From assembly GCF_047634455.1 (NCBI RefSeq), contig NZ_JBLIAI010000067.1, forward strand, positions 1 through 14,422: DNA of 14,422 bases, in the 5' to 3' direction. Origin of the DNA: Maritalea sp047634455 (GTDB lineage Bacteria > Pseudomonadota > Alphaproteobacteria > Rhizobiales > Devosiaceae). The notes beneath the pieces were generated by a model. It did no database searches and had not been told where the DNA came from. It was given only the letters and a program-made list of their open reading frames with translations. The position numbers and the translations under genes were made by a program. This document shows positions 6,701 through 14,246 of the stretch, one piece after another. Every line of letters starts with the position of its first letter. The stretch's first letter is position 1.

Positions 6701-6718
6701 CGTGATCGTGCGATCACG
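6701..6718. promoter_or_regulatory. Operator-like 18-bp dyad before the esterase gene
   Basis: CGTGATCGTGCGATCACG is a perfect 8-2-8 inverted repeat, 76 bases before the esterase start and 9 bases after the lysR stop. No T run follows on either strand, so it looks like a protein-binding site more than a terminator. A related site, matching at 12 of 18 positions, lies at 7664-7681. Confidence 0.55.
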
Positions 6719-6726
6719 AACGGTGA

Positions 6727-7632
6727 TCAAGCAATCCCAGTTTCTTTTGCGGGGTACTGAGCTCTGAACATTCGCAACAGCGATGTGTCGGCAACAGAAC
6801 TCCACGCCATCGCAATCTCTATTTCTGCATTGAGCTGTGGCAAAGGCATGACCCGCAGCGACCGCGGCAACGTAGCTTCTGCGCTCATCGGGTAAAGTGT
6901 GTAACCTCGCCCATTTGTCACGCGTTGGAAAATAACTTGAATGTCCCACGCCTCATCCACAACGTTGGGGGTAAAACCAATCGTGTCGAACGAACGATCA
7001 AGGAGCGCGCGATAAGAACGCCAGTTTTCGCGAACGCCAAGAATAAACGGAGCATTATGCAAGGTCTCGAATGAAACATCGGGGGCATCTTGAGGTAGGA
7101 CCAAACCAATGGGAGACGACCAAATGACACGTTGTGCGATCTCTGGATCCCGCACAGATTTATGCACCATCAAAAATGCAAGGTCGATTGTTCCGTTCTT
7201 TAATTTGAGCATCATAGTATCCGTCGACATCACATGCATTTCAACTTGCACACCAGGGTAAAGCGCCTGAAATGTCTCAAGCCCCTCAGACAAATGATTT
7301 GATGTTGCTAGCGCTGAATACCCAACAATGATATGTCCACGATCTCCGATCGCATTGCGCCGCGACCCTCGAATGGTACGTTCGAACTGTGCTACGGCTT
7401 GGCGCGCATCATCTAAAAACCGTTGCCCGTTTGGCGAAATGTCTACTGATTTTGCTCCCCTGATGAAAATTGGAAACCCCAGATCTTCTTCTGTATCGCG
7501 CACAGTCTTGGAGATAGCAGGTTGAGCAATGTTGAGCATATCGGCAGCCGACCGAAAACCACCGGCGTCCGCAACTGCAAGCGCGTATCGTAGATGCCTA
7601 ATGCCCAGTCGGGACGGTTTATTGTTTGTCAT
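6727..7632 (-). CDS. LysR-family transcriptional regulator
   Basis: This 301-residue one-component regulator is full length for the family. The N-terminal winged helix-turn-helix runs over about residues 10-70: RHLRYALAVADAGGFRSAA, then the recognition-helix region LNIAQPAISKTVRDTEEDLG and FIRGAKSVDISPNGQRFL. A linker helix follows to about 90 and the periplasmic-binding-protein-like effector domain to about 290, with the typical GHIIVGYSALA opening strand. It is divergent from the TRAP operon with 138 bases between start codons, the classic position for a LysR regulator of the opposite operon and of itself. The inducer is unknown but is presumably the TRAP substrate or a breakdown product. 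Dyads at 7664-7681 and 6701-6718 are candidate targets, though not perfect T-N11-A LysR boxes. A weak AAAGAAG lies before the ATG at 7632. Confidence 0.95.
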   Translation of the reverse strand: MTNNKPSRLGIRHLRYALAVADAGGFRSAADMLNIAQPAISKTVRDTEEDLGFPIFIRGAKSVDISPNGQRFLDDARQAVAQFERTIRGSRRNAIGDRGHIIVGYSALATSNHLSEGLETFQALYPGVQVEMHVMSTDTMMLKLKNGTIDLAFLMVHKSVRDPEIAQRVIWSSPIGLVLPQDAPDVSFETLHNAPFILGVRENWRSYRALLDRSFDTIGFTPNVVDEAWDIQVIFQRVTNGRGYTLYPMSAEATLPRSLRVMPLPQLNAEIEIAMAWSSVADTSLLRMFRAQYPAKETGIA

Positions 7633-7663
7633 TAAACTTCTTTCAAAAGCAGTGATAGCGAAA

Positions 7664-7681
7664 CGCGATCAACTGATCAAG
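7664..7681. promoter_or_regulatory. Operator-like GATC-N4-GATC site in the lysR/TRAP promoter
   Basis: CGCGATCAACTGATCAAG contains the inverted pair GATCA-AC-TGATC and aligns with the dyad at 6701-6718 at 12 of 18 positions, giving the shared pattern CGnGATCnnnnGATCAnG. It lies 32 bases from the lysR ATG and 89 bases from the TRAP small-subunit ATG, a suitable place to control both. Confidence 0.5.
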
Positions 7682-7770
7682 CAATGATACTTGTCTGTGG
7701 ACCGTTAACGAGAAAAAAAGGAATGGGAGAAGAAAGCTGCATCTTTTGCGGTTTGAATTTGGGGGAGCTA

Positions 7771-8283
7771 ATGGAATTTGCATTTAGGCAATTGACGCGC
7801 ATTTTGATGTTCATTGGAGGTGTTGGCCTGCTTTTGATGATGTTAAACATAACGCTGGATGTGTTTTTGAAAGCTGTTTTCAATGCGCCAATTCAGGGCA
7901 CGGTCGAGGTTTCATCTTACTATTACATGGTAGCTGTTGTCATGTTACCAATGGCATTTGTTGAACTTGAAGACGATCAAATTAGTGTCGATTTATTGTT
8001 CAACCATTTCCCTGCAGCAATCCGCTCAATTTGCCTTTTGTTTACCCTCACTCTGACCGCTGGAGTGCTGTCCGTTATCGCGTGGCGCACGGGGCAAGAT
8101 GCGGTACGCGCATTTCGAGTAGGTGAGGTCGTTATGGGCAGCCGCGAGATCATTGTCTGGCCAGCTCGGTGCATGTTGCCCTTAGGTTTTTCTCTTGCCG
8201 CTATCGCTGCAGGCTTGCGCGCGATTATGCTGCTCCAAGGCAAAGAAGTGATCAACCTCAGCTCCAATGAGGCATCCGAATGA
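7771..8283 (+). CDS. dctQ: TRAP transporter small permease subunit (DctQ-type)
   Basis: This 170-residue inner-membrane protein has the four helices of the DctQ family (about residues 9-32, 45-64, 84-105 and 128-150). It pairs with the large subunit to form the sodium-coupled permease. Family features include LDVFLKAVFNAPIQGTVEVS after helix 1 and the conserved AFVELEDDQISVDLLFNHFP stretch after helix 2. The frame is open to an ATG at 7684, but the ATG at 7771, preceded by GGGGGAG, gives the normal N-terminus MEFAFRQLTRILMF, so I chose it; the spacing is short (three bases). It is the first gene of the operon, divergent from lysR. The last codons overlap the large-subunit start in an ATGA junction, so translation is coupled. 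Confidence 0.93.
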   Translation: MEFAFRQLTRILMFIGGVGLLLMMLNITLDVFLKAVFNAPIQGTVEVSSYYYMVAVVMLPMAFVELEDDQISVDLLFNHFPAAIRSICLLFTLTLTAGVLSVIAWRTGQDAVRAFRVGEVVMGSREIIVWPARCMLPLGFSLAAIAAGLRAIMLLQGKEVINLSSNEASE

Positions 8284-9590
8284 GTGCGCTTGCGATAGGA
8301 TGGTCTGGCATTGTGGGTCTGTTCTTGTTGTTGGCGATCCGCACACCAATCGGTGTGGCTTTAATGATTGTTTCGATCATCGGTATCACGCTGATGACGA
8401 ATGTCACCGCAGCGTTCGGAATCATCAGTGCATTGCCCTTCAGCTTTATCGGCGACTGGTCGCTAACAGCTATCCCAATGTTCTTGCTAATGGGCTTTGT
8501 CGCCGCGAGTACCGGCCTAACCGCTGGTGCCTTTGATTTGCTACGGTTGCTGCTTGCGCGAGTTCCTGGCGGGTTGGCGTCTGCAAGCGTTGCAGCTTGT
8601 GGATTGTTTGCTGCGGCATCTGGATCGAGCATTGCAACCACCGCTGCAATGTCAAAGATTGCGGTACCGGAGATGCTGCGTGCCAAGTATCACCCTTCGC
8701 TTGCGACCGGTGTTGTGGCTGCGTCTGGTACCCTTGGTTCCCTTATTCCACCATCAATACTTATGGTTCTCTACGGCATATTTACAGAGCAATCTATTGG
8801 GCAATTGTTTATCGCAGGCCTTATCCCTGGGGTGCTGTCGGCGCTTGTTTACATTGTAATGATCACTTGGCGCTGTGCGGTGAACCCATCTTTGGCGCCT
8901 GCTGTTGAGAGCCAGTTTGATTGGTTCAAGTTTTGGCGACTTTTATTGTCGGTGTGGCCCTTCCCAGTTTTGATTTTCGGTGTTTTGGGCGGAATCTTTG
9001 GCGGTTACTTTACGCCAACTGAAGCAGGTGCAGTTGGCGCTTTTCTCGCCCTCACAATTGCCGCTTTCCGCCGCAGCCTAACGCTTCGTGCGCTTGGCAA
9101 CGCAATACAACAGACGCTCATCGCCACATCTTCAATCTTCTTTTTGTCGATTGGGGCGATTATGTTCACGCGATTTATGGGTTTGTCAGGTGTGCCCCGT
9201 GAACTTGCGGACGCCATGCTTGCTGTCTCTGACAATCAAATCGTAATCATTGTGATGATTGCGGTGCTGTTTATCATTCTTGGAATGGTGATCGACTCGA
9301 TTGGTCTAATGTTGCTGACTCTGCCCGTGCTATTGCCGGTTCTTGAGGCAGCAGATGTCAATCTGATTTGGTTTGGCATCATTACCATCAAATTGTTGGA
9401 AATCGGTCTGGTCACTCCGCCTGTCGGCCTGAATCTTTATGTCTTACATAGTGCGTTGGCCGGACGGGTAAAACTAGGTGACATCATTTCTGGCACCACA
9501 TGGTTCATTGCGATGGACGTCCTGACACTAACCCTGCTGATTGCATTTCCAATTTTGAGCATGTTCTTGCCGTCCCTAATGGTCGGCTAA
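8280..9590 (+). CDS. dctM: TRAP transporter large permease subunit (DctM-type)
   Basis: This 436-residue polytopic inner-membrane protein has about 12 hydrophobic segments over its whole length. It is the sodium-driven transport subunit of the TRAP complex. Family signatures are in place: the helix-breaking AAASGSS (111-117), GTLGSLIPPSILMVLYG (150-166) in the first half, and the pseudo-symmetric VTPPVGLNLYV (378-388) in the second half. Length is normal (425-440). The start ATG at 8280 overlaps the small-subunit stop. The binding-protein gene follows 23 bases after its stop. Family membership gives organic-acid transport as the general role; the substrate cannot be read from this subunit. 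Confidence 0.96.
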   Translation: MSALAIGWSGIVGLFLLLAIRTPIGVALMIVSIIGITLMTNVTAAFGIISALPFSFIGDWSLTAIPMFLLMGFVAASTGLTAGAFDLLRLLLARVPGGLASASVAACGLFAAASGSSIATTAAMSKIAVPEMLRAKYHPSLATGVVAASGTLGSLIPPSILMVLYGIFTEQSIGQLFIAGLIPGVLSALVYIVMITWRCAVNPSLAPAVESQFDWFKFWRLLLSVWPFPVLIFGVLGGIFGGYFTPTEAGAVGAFLALTIAAFRRSLTLRALGNAIQQTLIATSSIFFLSIGAIMFTRFMGLSGVPRELADAMLAVSDNQIVIIVMIAVLFIILGMVIDSIGLMLLTLPVLLPVLEAADVNLIWFGIITIKLLEIGLVTPPVGLNLYVLHSALAGRVKLGDIISGTTWFIAMDVLTLTLLIAFPILSMFLPSLMVG

Positions 9591-9613
9591 CTAAATACAT
9601 ACCGGAGGAGACT

Positions 9614-10738
9614 ATGATGAAACTAACGAAACCACTTTGTGCCGCTGTTTTGGGGCTGACGCTAGCGGTCCCAGCGATTGGCGCAGAATATAACGCAAAT
9701 CACTTCTTTTCTGAGCGCCATTCAATGGTGCGCGGACCTTATGTTGATTGGGCCCAACGTGTAGCCGAACGCACTAACGGCGAGGTTACATTTCGCGTGT
9801 TTTCGGCTGGATCACTTTTGCCACCTGCTGCGTCTTTGCAGGGTCTACGTGATGGTGTGGCTCAGGTCAGCTACCATGCTGGTACCTATACGCCCGCAGA
9901 ACTGCCGATTGCCAATCTGATTGGCAACATGGCATTCTACAACACCGATCCAATGGTCATGGCCTTTGCATCTACAGAATTTGGCCTGACAAACGCTGCT
10001 GCTTTGGCTGAATGGTCAGATAATGGTGTTGTATTTGGCGGCGGATATTCGACTTCTCAGTACTTTATGATGTGCAATACGCCAGTTGAAACCCTCGCAG
10101 ATGTTGCCGGAAAACGGCTCCGGATGGCCGGCGGTGCCTGGACGCGTTTCGCAGAATATATTGGCGCAGTACCAGTGTCGATCCCTTCCAGTGAAATGTA
10201 CACTGGCTTGGATACAGGATCGCTTGATTGTGCGGTGGCCGCTGCTGATGCACTGGACAGTTTCAGCCTGAAAGATGTCGTTTCTTCAATGAATACTCTT
10301 GAAATAGGTAACTATTATGCGGGTTTTGAATGGGGTTACAATAAGGGATTTTGGCAAAATCTAACTGCTGTTCAGCGTCGCGTTCTGTTCGACGAAATGG
10401 CGTATGAACTAGCAGCCAGCCGTGTGGCATTCGATTCAGACGTTGCGGTCGCCGTTGCATCGGCAACAGACGCAGGGATGTCCATATTTGAGCCTGACGC
10501 CGCTTTGCAACAGGCGCTAAGCGATTTTGTAGTCGCTGATGAAATAAATTTGATCGCCAATGCAACCAAAAGAGGTGTTGAGAATCCAGATCAGGTTTTG
10601 ACGGAATTTAAAGCGGTTATCGATCGATGGGACGCCCTACTAAAAGACATTGACCGGACAGATATCGACACTTTGGCCACATTGGCCCGCACCGAGATCT
10701 ACGATCGCCTCGACGCAGAAAACTACGGCGTGAACTAA
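9614..10738 (+). CDS. dctP: TRAP transporter periplasmic substrate-binding protein (DctP-type)
   Basis: This 374-residue secreted binding protein starts at ATG 9614 or 9617 behind GGAGGAG (9604-9610). The signal peptide is clear: two Lys, a hydrophobic core (CAAVLGLTLAVPA) and a cleavage site after AIGA, leaving a mature chain from about residue 25. The family Arg that forms a salt bridge with substrate carboxylate is probably Arg170 in GKRLRMAGG. The region EMYTGLDTGSLDCAV (194-208) matches the usual segment that closes the site. Two cysteines (154 and 206) fall in the second lobe and could form a disulfide. It is somewhat longer than a typical DctP (about 330). Substrate is unknown; the carboxylate-binding Arg indicates an organic acid. 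A stable hairpin follows the gene, likely raising its message level over downstream genes. Confidence 0.95.
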   Translation: MMKLTKPLCAAVLGLTLAVPAIGAEYNANHFFSERHSMVRGPYVDWAQRVAERTNGEVTFRVFSAGSLLPPAASLQGLRDGVAQVSYHAGTYTPAELPIANLIGNMAFYNTDPMVMAFASTEFGLTNAAALAEWSDNGVVFGGGYSTSQYFMMCNTPVETLADVAGKRLRMAGGAWTRFAEYIGAVPVSIPSSEMYTGLDTGSLDCAVAAADALDSFSLKDVVSSMNTLEIGNYYAGFEWGYNKGFWQNLTAVQRRVLFDEMAYELAASRVAFDSDVAVAVASATDAGMSIFEPDAALQQALSDFVVADEINLIANATKRGVENPDQVLTEFKAVIDRWDALLKDIDRTDIDTLATLARTEIYDRLDAENYGVN

Positions 10739-10743
10739 CTAGC

Positions 10744-10775
10744 TTGGCGGGATGAGCACCGTTCTCTCCCGCCGA
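10744..10775 (+). promoter_or_regulatory. Intercistronic hairpin after the binding-protein gene
   Basis: TTGGCGGGA (10744-10752) pairs with TCCCGCCGA (10767-10775) over nine pairs with one G-T, around a 14-base loop. No T run follows, so it is not a simple terminator. Such hairpins after binding-protein genes commonly protect the 3' end of the message, which would set binding-protein levels above those of the downstream hydrolase. Confidence 0.55.
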
Positions 10776-10797
10776 AATCTACTTGGAGGAAACTGAT

Positions 10798-12504
10798 ATG
10801 ACTATTAAGAACTGGAAGTTATTTCTGATCGGCCTTGCAATCATGTTGGTCGGATCAATTGCTGCAAACATGGTGCAAACGACAGGCGGAATTGCGATTA
10901 AAGACGTCCGCTTTGTCGGAGCTGGTGGAAACCTGCAAAGTGGATTGCTATATGTGCCGCCGGGAGTAACACCCGAGGACAAAGCCCCCGCCATTCTTGC
11001 GGTACATGGCTATATCAATACCCGCGAGGTCCAGTCTGGTTTCGCAATTGAATATGCGCGACGCGGTTATGTAGTACTCTCAGTCGATCAAGCGGGCCAT
11101 GGCTATTCTGAAGGTGCAGCATTTTCCGCCGGCTTTGGCGGACCAGCCGCACTGCAATATTTGCGAAGCTTGGATATTGTGGATGTCGACAATATTGGCA
11201 TGGAAGGCCATTCGATGGGAGGCTGGGCTATATTGGCTGCAGCAGCAACATACCCGGATGACTATAAGTCTATCGTGCTTGAAGGATCTAGTGTTGGCGC
11301 TCCATTTGCTGCGGAGGGAACAGCAGAATGGCCACGCAACGTATCCGTTGTATTTTCCGCCTATGATGAGTTTTCTTCACTTATGTGGGGCGTTGACAAG
11401 GCGGACGACGTTGAACAAAGCCCAAAACTGATGTCGTTCTTTAGCAGTGAAACACCTGTGGAAGAAGGGCGCCTTTATGGAGACATTGAAGCAGGCACGG
11501 CCCGCGTCTTATGGCAACCTCCCGTCACTCACCCTGGGGATCACATTTCCCGCGCAGCAATTGGCTACTCAATCGATTGGTTTGCACAAACACTAGATGG
11601 TGCCCTAGATTTGCCGGCATCCAACCAGGTTTGGTTCTACAAAGAATTTGGCACTTTGGCGGGTTTAGTTGGGTTCGTGGTTCTCATTCTTGGCGCATCA
11701 CAAGTCCTGTTGACCGCGCCGTGGTTGCGGGACTTGAACTCAACACCAGTCAGTTCAGCCCACGCAACGCGTGGGTCGAAATGGTGGGGGTTGTTCCTGT
11801 TTAGCGCCATTTTCCCTGTCTTGAACTACTATCCATTGTTCAATCTTGCTGGAACTTTGTTCCCCGCTTCGGCGTTATTGCCACAAACAATAACATCACA
11901 AGTTGCCTTTTGGGCAGTGATTAACGGCACAATCGCAGCACTTCTTGGACTTGTTGTTCGTACGGATAAGGTTGATTTTTCAATCAACATCGTTCGATCA
12001 ATTGTTTTGGCGGTGTCCACTATTTTTGTCGCCTATATGGCGGCCGTGTTGGCTGACTTCTTCCTTAAGGTTGATTTCCGTTTCTGGTTTGTAGGCGTTA
12101 AGCTTTTGACCGCGGAGCGCTTCCCTATTGCATTGGTCTACCTCGTGCCATTTACGGTATATTTTGTGTTGGCGCTTCGTGCGTTGCATGGTGGCCTATC
12201 AGTTGCTGGGCAAAATGTTTGGACGACATATGGTCTGAATGCATTGGCATTGATGGGCGGCTTTCTAGCGTTCTTGCTCCTGCAATATGGTAAGTTGTTC
12301 TCCACTGGTACTTTGCTAACACCAACAGAGCCGCTGAACACAATCGTGATGTTCCAATTTGTCCCACTCTTATTGGCTGCATCAATTATCAGCACGTTTT
12401 TATATCGTAGGACGGCGAGCTACTTACCCGGTGCATTCGTGAATGCTCTGTTGATCACTTGGTTTGTAGTAGCTGGTCAGGCAACACAATATGTCGTGGG
12501 TTGA
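10798..12504 (+). CDS. Membrane-embedded alpha/beta hydrolase, TRAP operon partner
   Basis: This 568-residue protein has an unusual layout. One N-terminal helix (about 8-26) is followed by an alpha/beta-hydrolase domain (about 45-265), then about eight membrane helices (about 285-305, 330-356, 367-387, 400-420, 441-461, 478-496, 514-535, 543-562). In the hydrolase domain, LAVHGY (68-72) is the oxyanion motif, GHSMGG (137-142) has the nucleophile Ser139, and HPGDH (245-249) supplies the likely catalytic His. The acid is unclear; Asp190 in SAYDEF is a candidate. The start is ATG 10798 behind GGAGGA; an in-frame TTG at 10783 overlaps that site and is rejected. Topology predicts that the catalytic domain faces the periplasm, tethered by the first helix. 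It is the last gene of the TRAP operon, 59 bases after dctP. Ester or peptide cleavage of the transported compound, or of its precursor, is inference. Confidence 0.88.
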   Translation: MTIKNWKLFLIGLAIMLVGSIAANMVQTTGGIAIKDVRFVGAGGNLQSGLLYVPPGVTPEDKAPAILAVHGYINTREVQSGFAIEYARRGYVVLSVDQAGHGYSEGAAFSAGFGGPAALQYLRSLDIVDVDNIGMEGHSMGGWAILAAAATYPDDYKSIVLEGSSVGAPFAAEGTAEWPRNVSVVFSAYDEFSSLMWGVDKADDVEQSPKLMSFFSSETPVEEGRLYGDIEAGTARVLWQPPVTHPGDHISRAAIGYSIDWFAQTLDGALDLPASNQVWFYKEFGTLAGLVGFVVLILGASQVLLTAPWLRDLNSTPVSSAHATRGSKWWGLFLFSAIFPVLNYYPLFNLAGTLFPASALLPQTITSQVAFWAVINGTIAALLGLVVRTDKVDFSINIVRSIVLAVSTIFVAYMAAVLADFFLKVDFRFWFVGVKLLTAERFPIALVYLVPFTVYFVLALRALHGGLSVAGQNVWTTYGLNALALMGGFLAFLLLQYGKLFSTGTLLTPTEPLNTIVMFQFVPLLLAASIISTFLYRRTASYLPGAFVNALLITWFVVAGQATQYVVG

Positions 12505-12558
12505 TTTTGAACTTTTTCAGGATGGAATTCACAGTACATCACATTAGATGATCAAAAT

Positions 12559-12587
12559 ATTGGCGGTTGCACTGCGCAGCCGCCAAT
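12559..12587. terminator. Bidirectional terminator between convergent genes
   Basis: ATTGGCGGTTGC (12559-12570) pairs with GCAGCCGCCAAT (12576-12587) over 12 bp with one wobble and a five-base loop. It lies between the convergent hydrolase and CBS genes. On the minus strand it is followed by ATATTTTG, and on the plus strand by TATTGAG, so it fits best as a terminator of the CBS transcript but can block both. Confidence 0.75.
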
Positions 12588-12616
12588 TATTGAGTCCAGA
12601 CCCTAGTCGTCCTGCT

Positions 12617-13309
12617 TTAGATGCCCCATGCGTAACTTGGTACGCGCCCCAAATGAATTGAAACTTCGCCCAAGCCTTCAATGTTTTCTAGGGCTACTTT
12701 TACAGCAGATTCCTCGTCATAGGAATCAACAATTCCCCAAATGTCGACCCCGTTTTCAGCAACAACGACGTTGAGATGCACTGGATTGATACCAGGGACC
12801 TGATCGAGCGCTTCAAGAATGATGTCGCGCTTCGCGTTTGCATCGGCGCTGGACTGAATGTGGACAATGGGATGGGCAGCAAGCGCTTGTAAAAGATTAG
12901 CGCGGCTGACAATGCCAACAAGCTTGCCATCTTGGACAACAGGAACTCGCTTTATGCGCTTTTTCTCCAGCAATCGCGCAATTTCTCCCACTTGCATATC
13001 AGGTGCGACAGAAGTCACGTGTGTTGTCATGATGTCTTTGACGTATTGGCCGCGTTCATGAATGAAATCTTTGGCGCTGGATGGCGCTCCAGAAAACAGG
13101 GCAAGCCACCATGATCTAGGTTGCCCGCTTGCACCTTCCACCCGCCGCATAAGATCACCTTCGCTGACGATGCCAACCAGGACATCGTTGCTGTCGAGCA
13201 CAGGCATGGCGCTGATCCTGTGCTGGGTCATGAGTTCTGCGGCCATTTTGACAGTTGTGTCTGGTTTGGCTGTTATGACGGTAACGGTCATGATATCTGA
13301 CGCTTGCAT
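12617..13309 (-). CDS. CBS-CBS-BON domain protein
   Basis: This 230-residue soluble protein holds two CBS domains, which usually bind adenine nucleotides and regulate a partner, and a BON domain. CBS1 covers about 1-57 (ASDIMTVTVITAKPD, RISAMPVLDSNDVLVGIVSE), CBS2 about 88-146 (VKDIMTTHVTSVAPD, IKRVPVVQDGKLVGIVSR), and the BON domain about 155-222 (VDIWGIVDSYDEESAVKVAL). A linker with SWWLALFSG (about 66-74) separates the CBS domains. This order is widespread in proteobacteria as a stand-alone protein of poorly known role, often linked to stress or redox sensing. The ATG at 13309 has only a weak GGGGTG ten bases away. It reads toward the TRAP operon and ends at a shared terminator. The membrane-protein gene 154 bases upstream is on the same strand but probably separate. 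Confidence 0.92.
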   Translation of the reverse strand: MQASDIMTVTVITAKPDTTVKMAAELMTQHRISAMPVLDSNDVLVGIVSEGDLMRRVEGASGQPRSWWLALFSGAPSSAKDFIHERGQYVKDIMTTHVTSVAPDMQVGEIARLLEKKRIKRVPVVQDGKLVGIVSRANLLQALAAHPIVHIQSSADANAKRDIILEALDQVPGINPVHLNVVVAENGVDIWGIVDSYDEESAVKVALENIEGLGEVSIHLGRVPSYAWGI

Positions 13310-13463
13310 TTGTGGTTCACCCCTTGCGCTATGGTTTAGGCCATCAAGATTTATACTGCTCAGTTGCGACCTTACATTATTGACGCGCGGCGGGCGAATT
13401 CATTACAGAAATAGCGCAACTTTCTACGACACCCAACCGGTCAGCTAAAAGATTTGGGCGTAA

Positions 13464-13925
13464 CTATTGAAGAGGCGCAGCCAAACGCCGCATATACCAA
13501 AGCACAAACGCTGGAACAAACAGCCATTGAAGAATGGGGGATAGTCCTGTGCCCAAAATTGGTAAGACCGGCATGGCTTGGGCATAAGTCCACCGGCCAT
13601 TCATTTCAGCTTGAATATATTCAAGCCCAATGGTTGCCAATAAACCAATGCCAAAAAATACCAACAAGGTGATTATTGAGGTTCGCAAGGCCCAATATCG
13701 GCTTTTTGCCACAAGTGCTGCGCCCCAAAAAGCAGCCAGCGCAATTACAAGGTCACCTAATGTGGCTTGCAGACAAATGGCGATGCCTGCGAAATGGCTA
13801 GTTTGATCAAAACTCGAAAAAAGTGGCGCCTGAAGGATTTCCCATGCGAAATGCCCGAAGAACGATAGGACAAGCAGATCAACCTCTGGCGGTAATTGAC
13901 GTGTCCCGTTGGTAGATGTTGGCAC
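13464..13925 (-). CDS. Conserved four-helix membrane protein of unknown function
   Basis: This 153-residue hydrophobic protein has four likely membrane helices (about 14-34, 48-73, 81-101, 127-146). Polar residues within or beside the helices look conserved: GHFAWEILQAPLF (24-36), LGDLVIA (56-62), GLEYIQ (100-105), and RWTYAQAMPVLPILGTGLSP followed by QWLFVP. The pattern is familiar from uncharacterised proteins in many proteobacteria, but I know of no assigned function. The start is GTG at 13925, with GGATA a few bases upstream; no ATG is available at the N-terminus. Gene context gives no functional hint. Confidence 0.8.
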   Translation of the reverse strand: MPTSTNGTRQLPPEVDLLVLSFFGHFAWEILQAPLFSSFDQTSHFAGIAICLQATLGDLVIALAAFWGAALVAKSRYWALRTSIITLLVFFGIGLLATIGLEYIQAEMNGRWTYAQAMPVLPILGTGLSPILQWLFVPAFVLWYMRRLAAPLQ

Positions 13926-14111
13926 TTACTATCCAATCCATTTTGATAAAACTTAACACCGGAACGCGCGGTTATAGCTCAATATCTGCTGGGTGAACAT
14001 TTCGGCGGCGGTGGTCTTTTGACTTGAAACATAGTTGTAAATCAGTTTCCCATGTTGATTCATGTCAATGTTAAATATCTTGGACGCCGTTAGATATGCT
14101 TGCGTTCATTT

Positions 14112-14159
14112 AAATTGGTGGACGTCTGGTTGGGGCCATCAAATTGGTACGTCCGGTTG
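14112..14159 (+). repeat. Pair of imperfect direct repeats, 29-base period
   Basis: AAATTGGTGGACGTCTGGTTG (14112-14132, minus its last base here counted as 14131 for the core) recurs at 14141-14159 with two bases deleted and one T to C change. Two close copies upstream of a regulator gene suggest a paired protein-binding site. Confidence 0.45.
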
Positions 14160-14246
14160 AAGAAAGTGTTTGGCAAGGTCTAGTGTGCGCAATTTTCGCA
14201 ACCGTTTTGGATTTGACACCAAATTTTGATTGGTATGCAACCTGCG

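Noticed and set aside
7684..7770. Longer start for the TRAP small subunit at ATG 7684
   Set aside because: The extra 29 residues are not like the family N-terminus, while ATG 7771 has a purine-rich site and gives the usual start before helix 1.
8258..8686. Minus-strand open frames inside the TRAP large-permease gene
   Set aside because: These are antisense shadows of a strongly conserved gene, without ribosome binding sites or a recognisable product.
9500..9613. Longer start for the binding protein inside the large-permease gene
   Set aside because: It would place 38 residues before a clear signal peptide. ATG 9614/9617 has an excellent GGAGGAG site.
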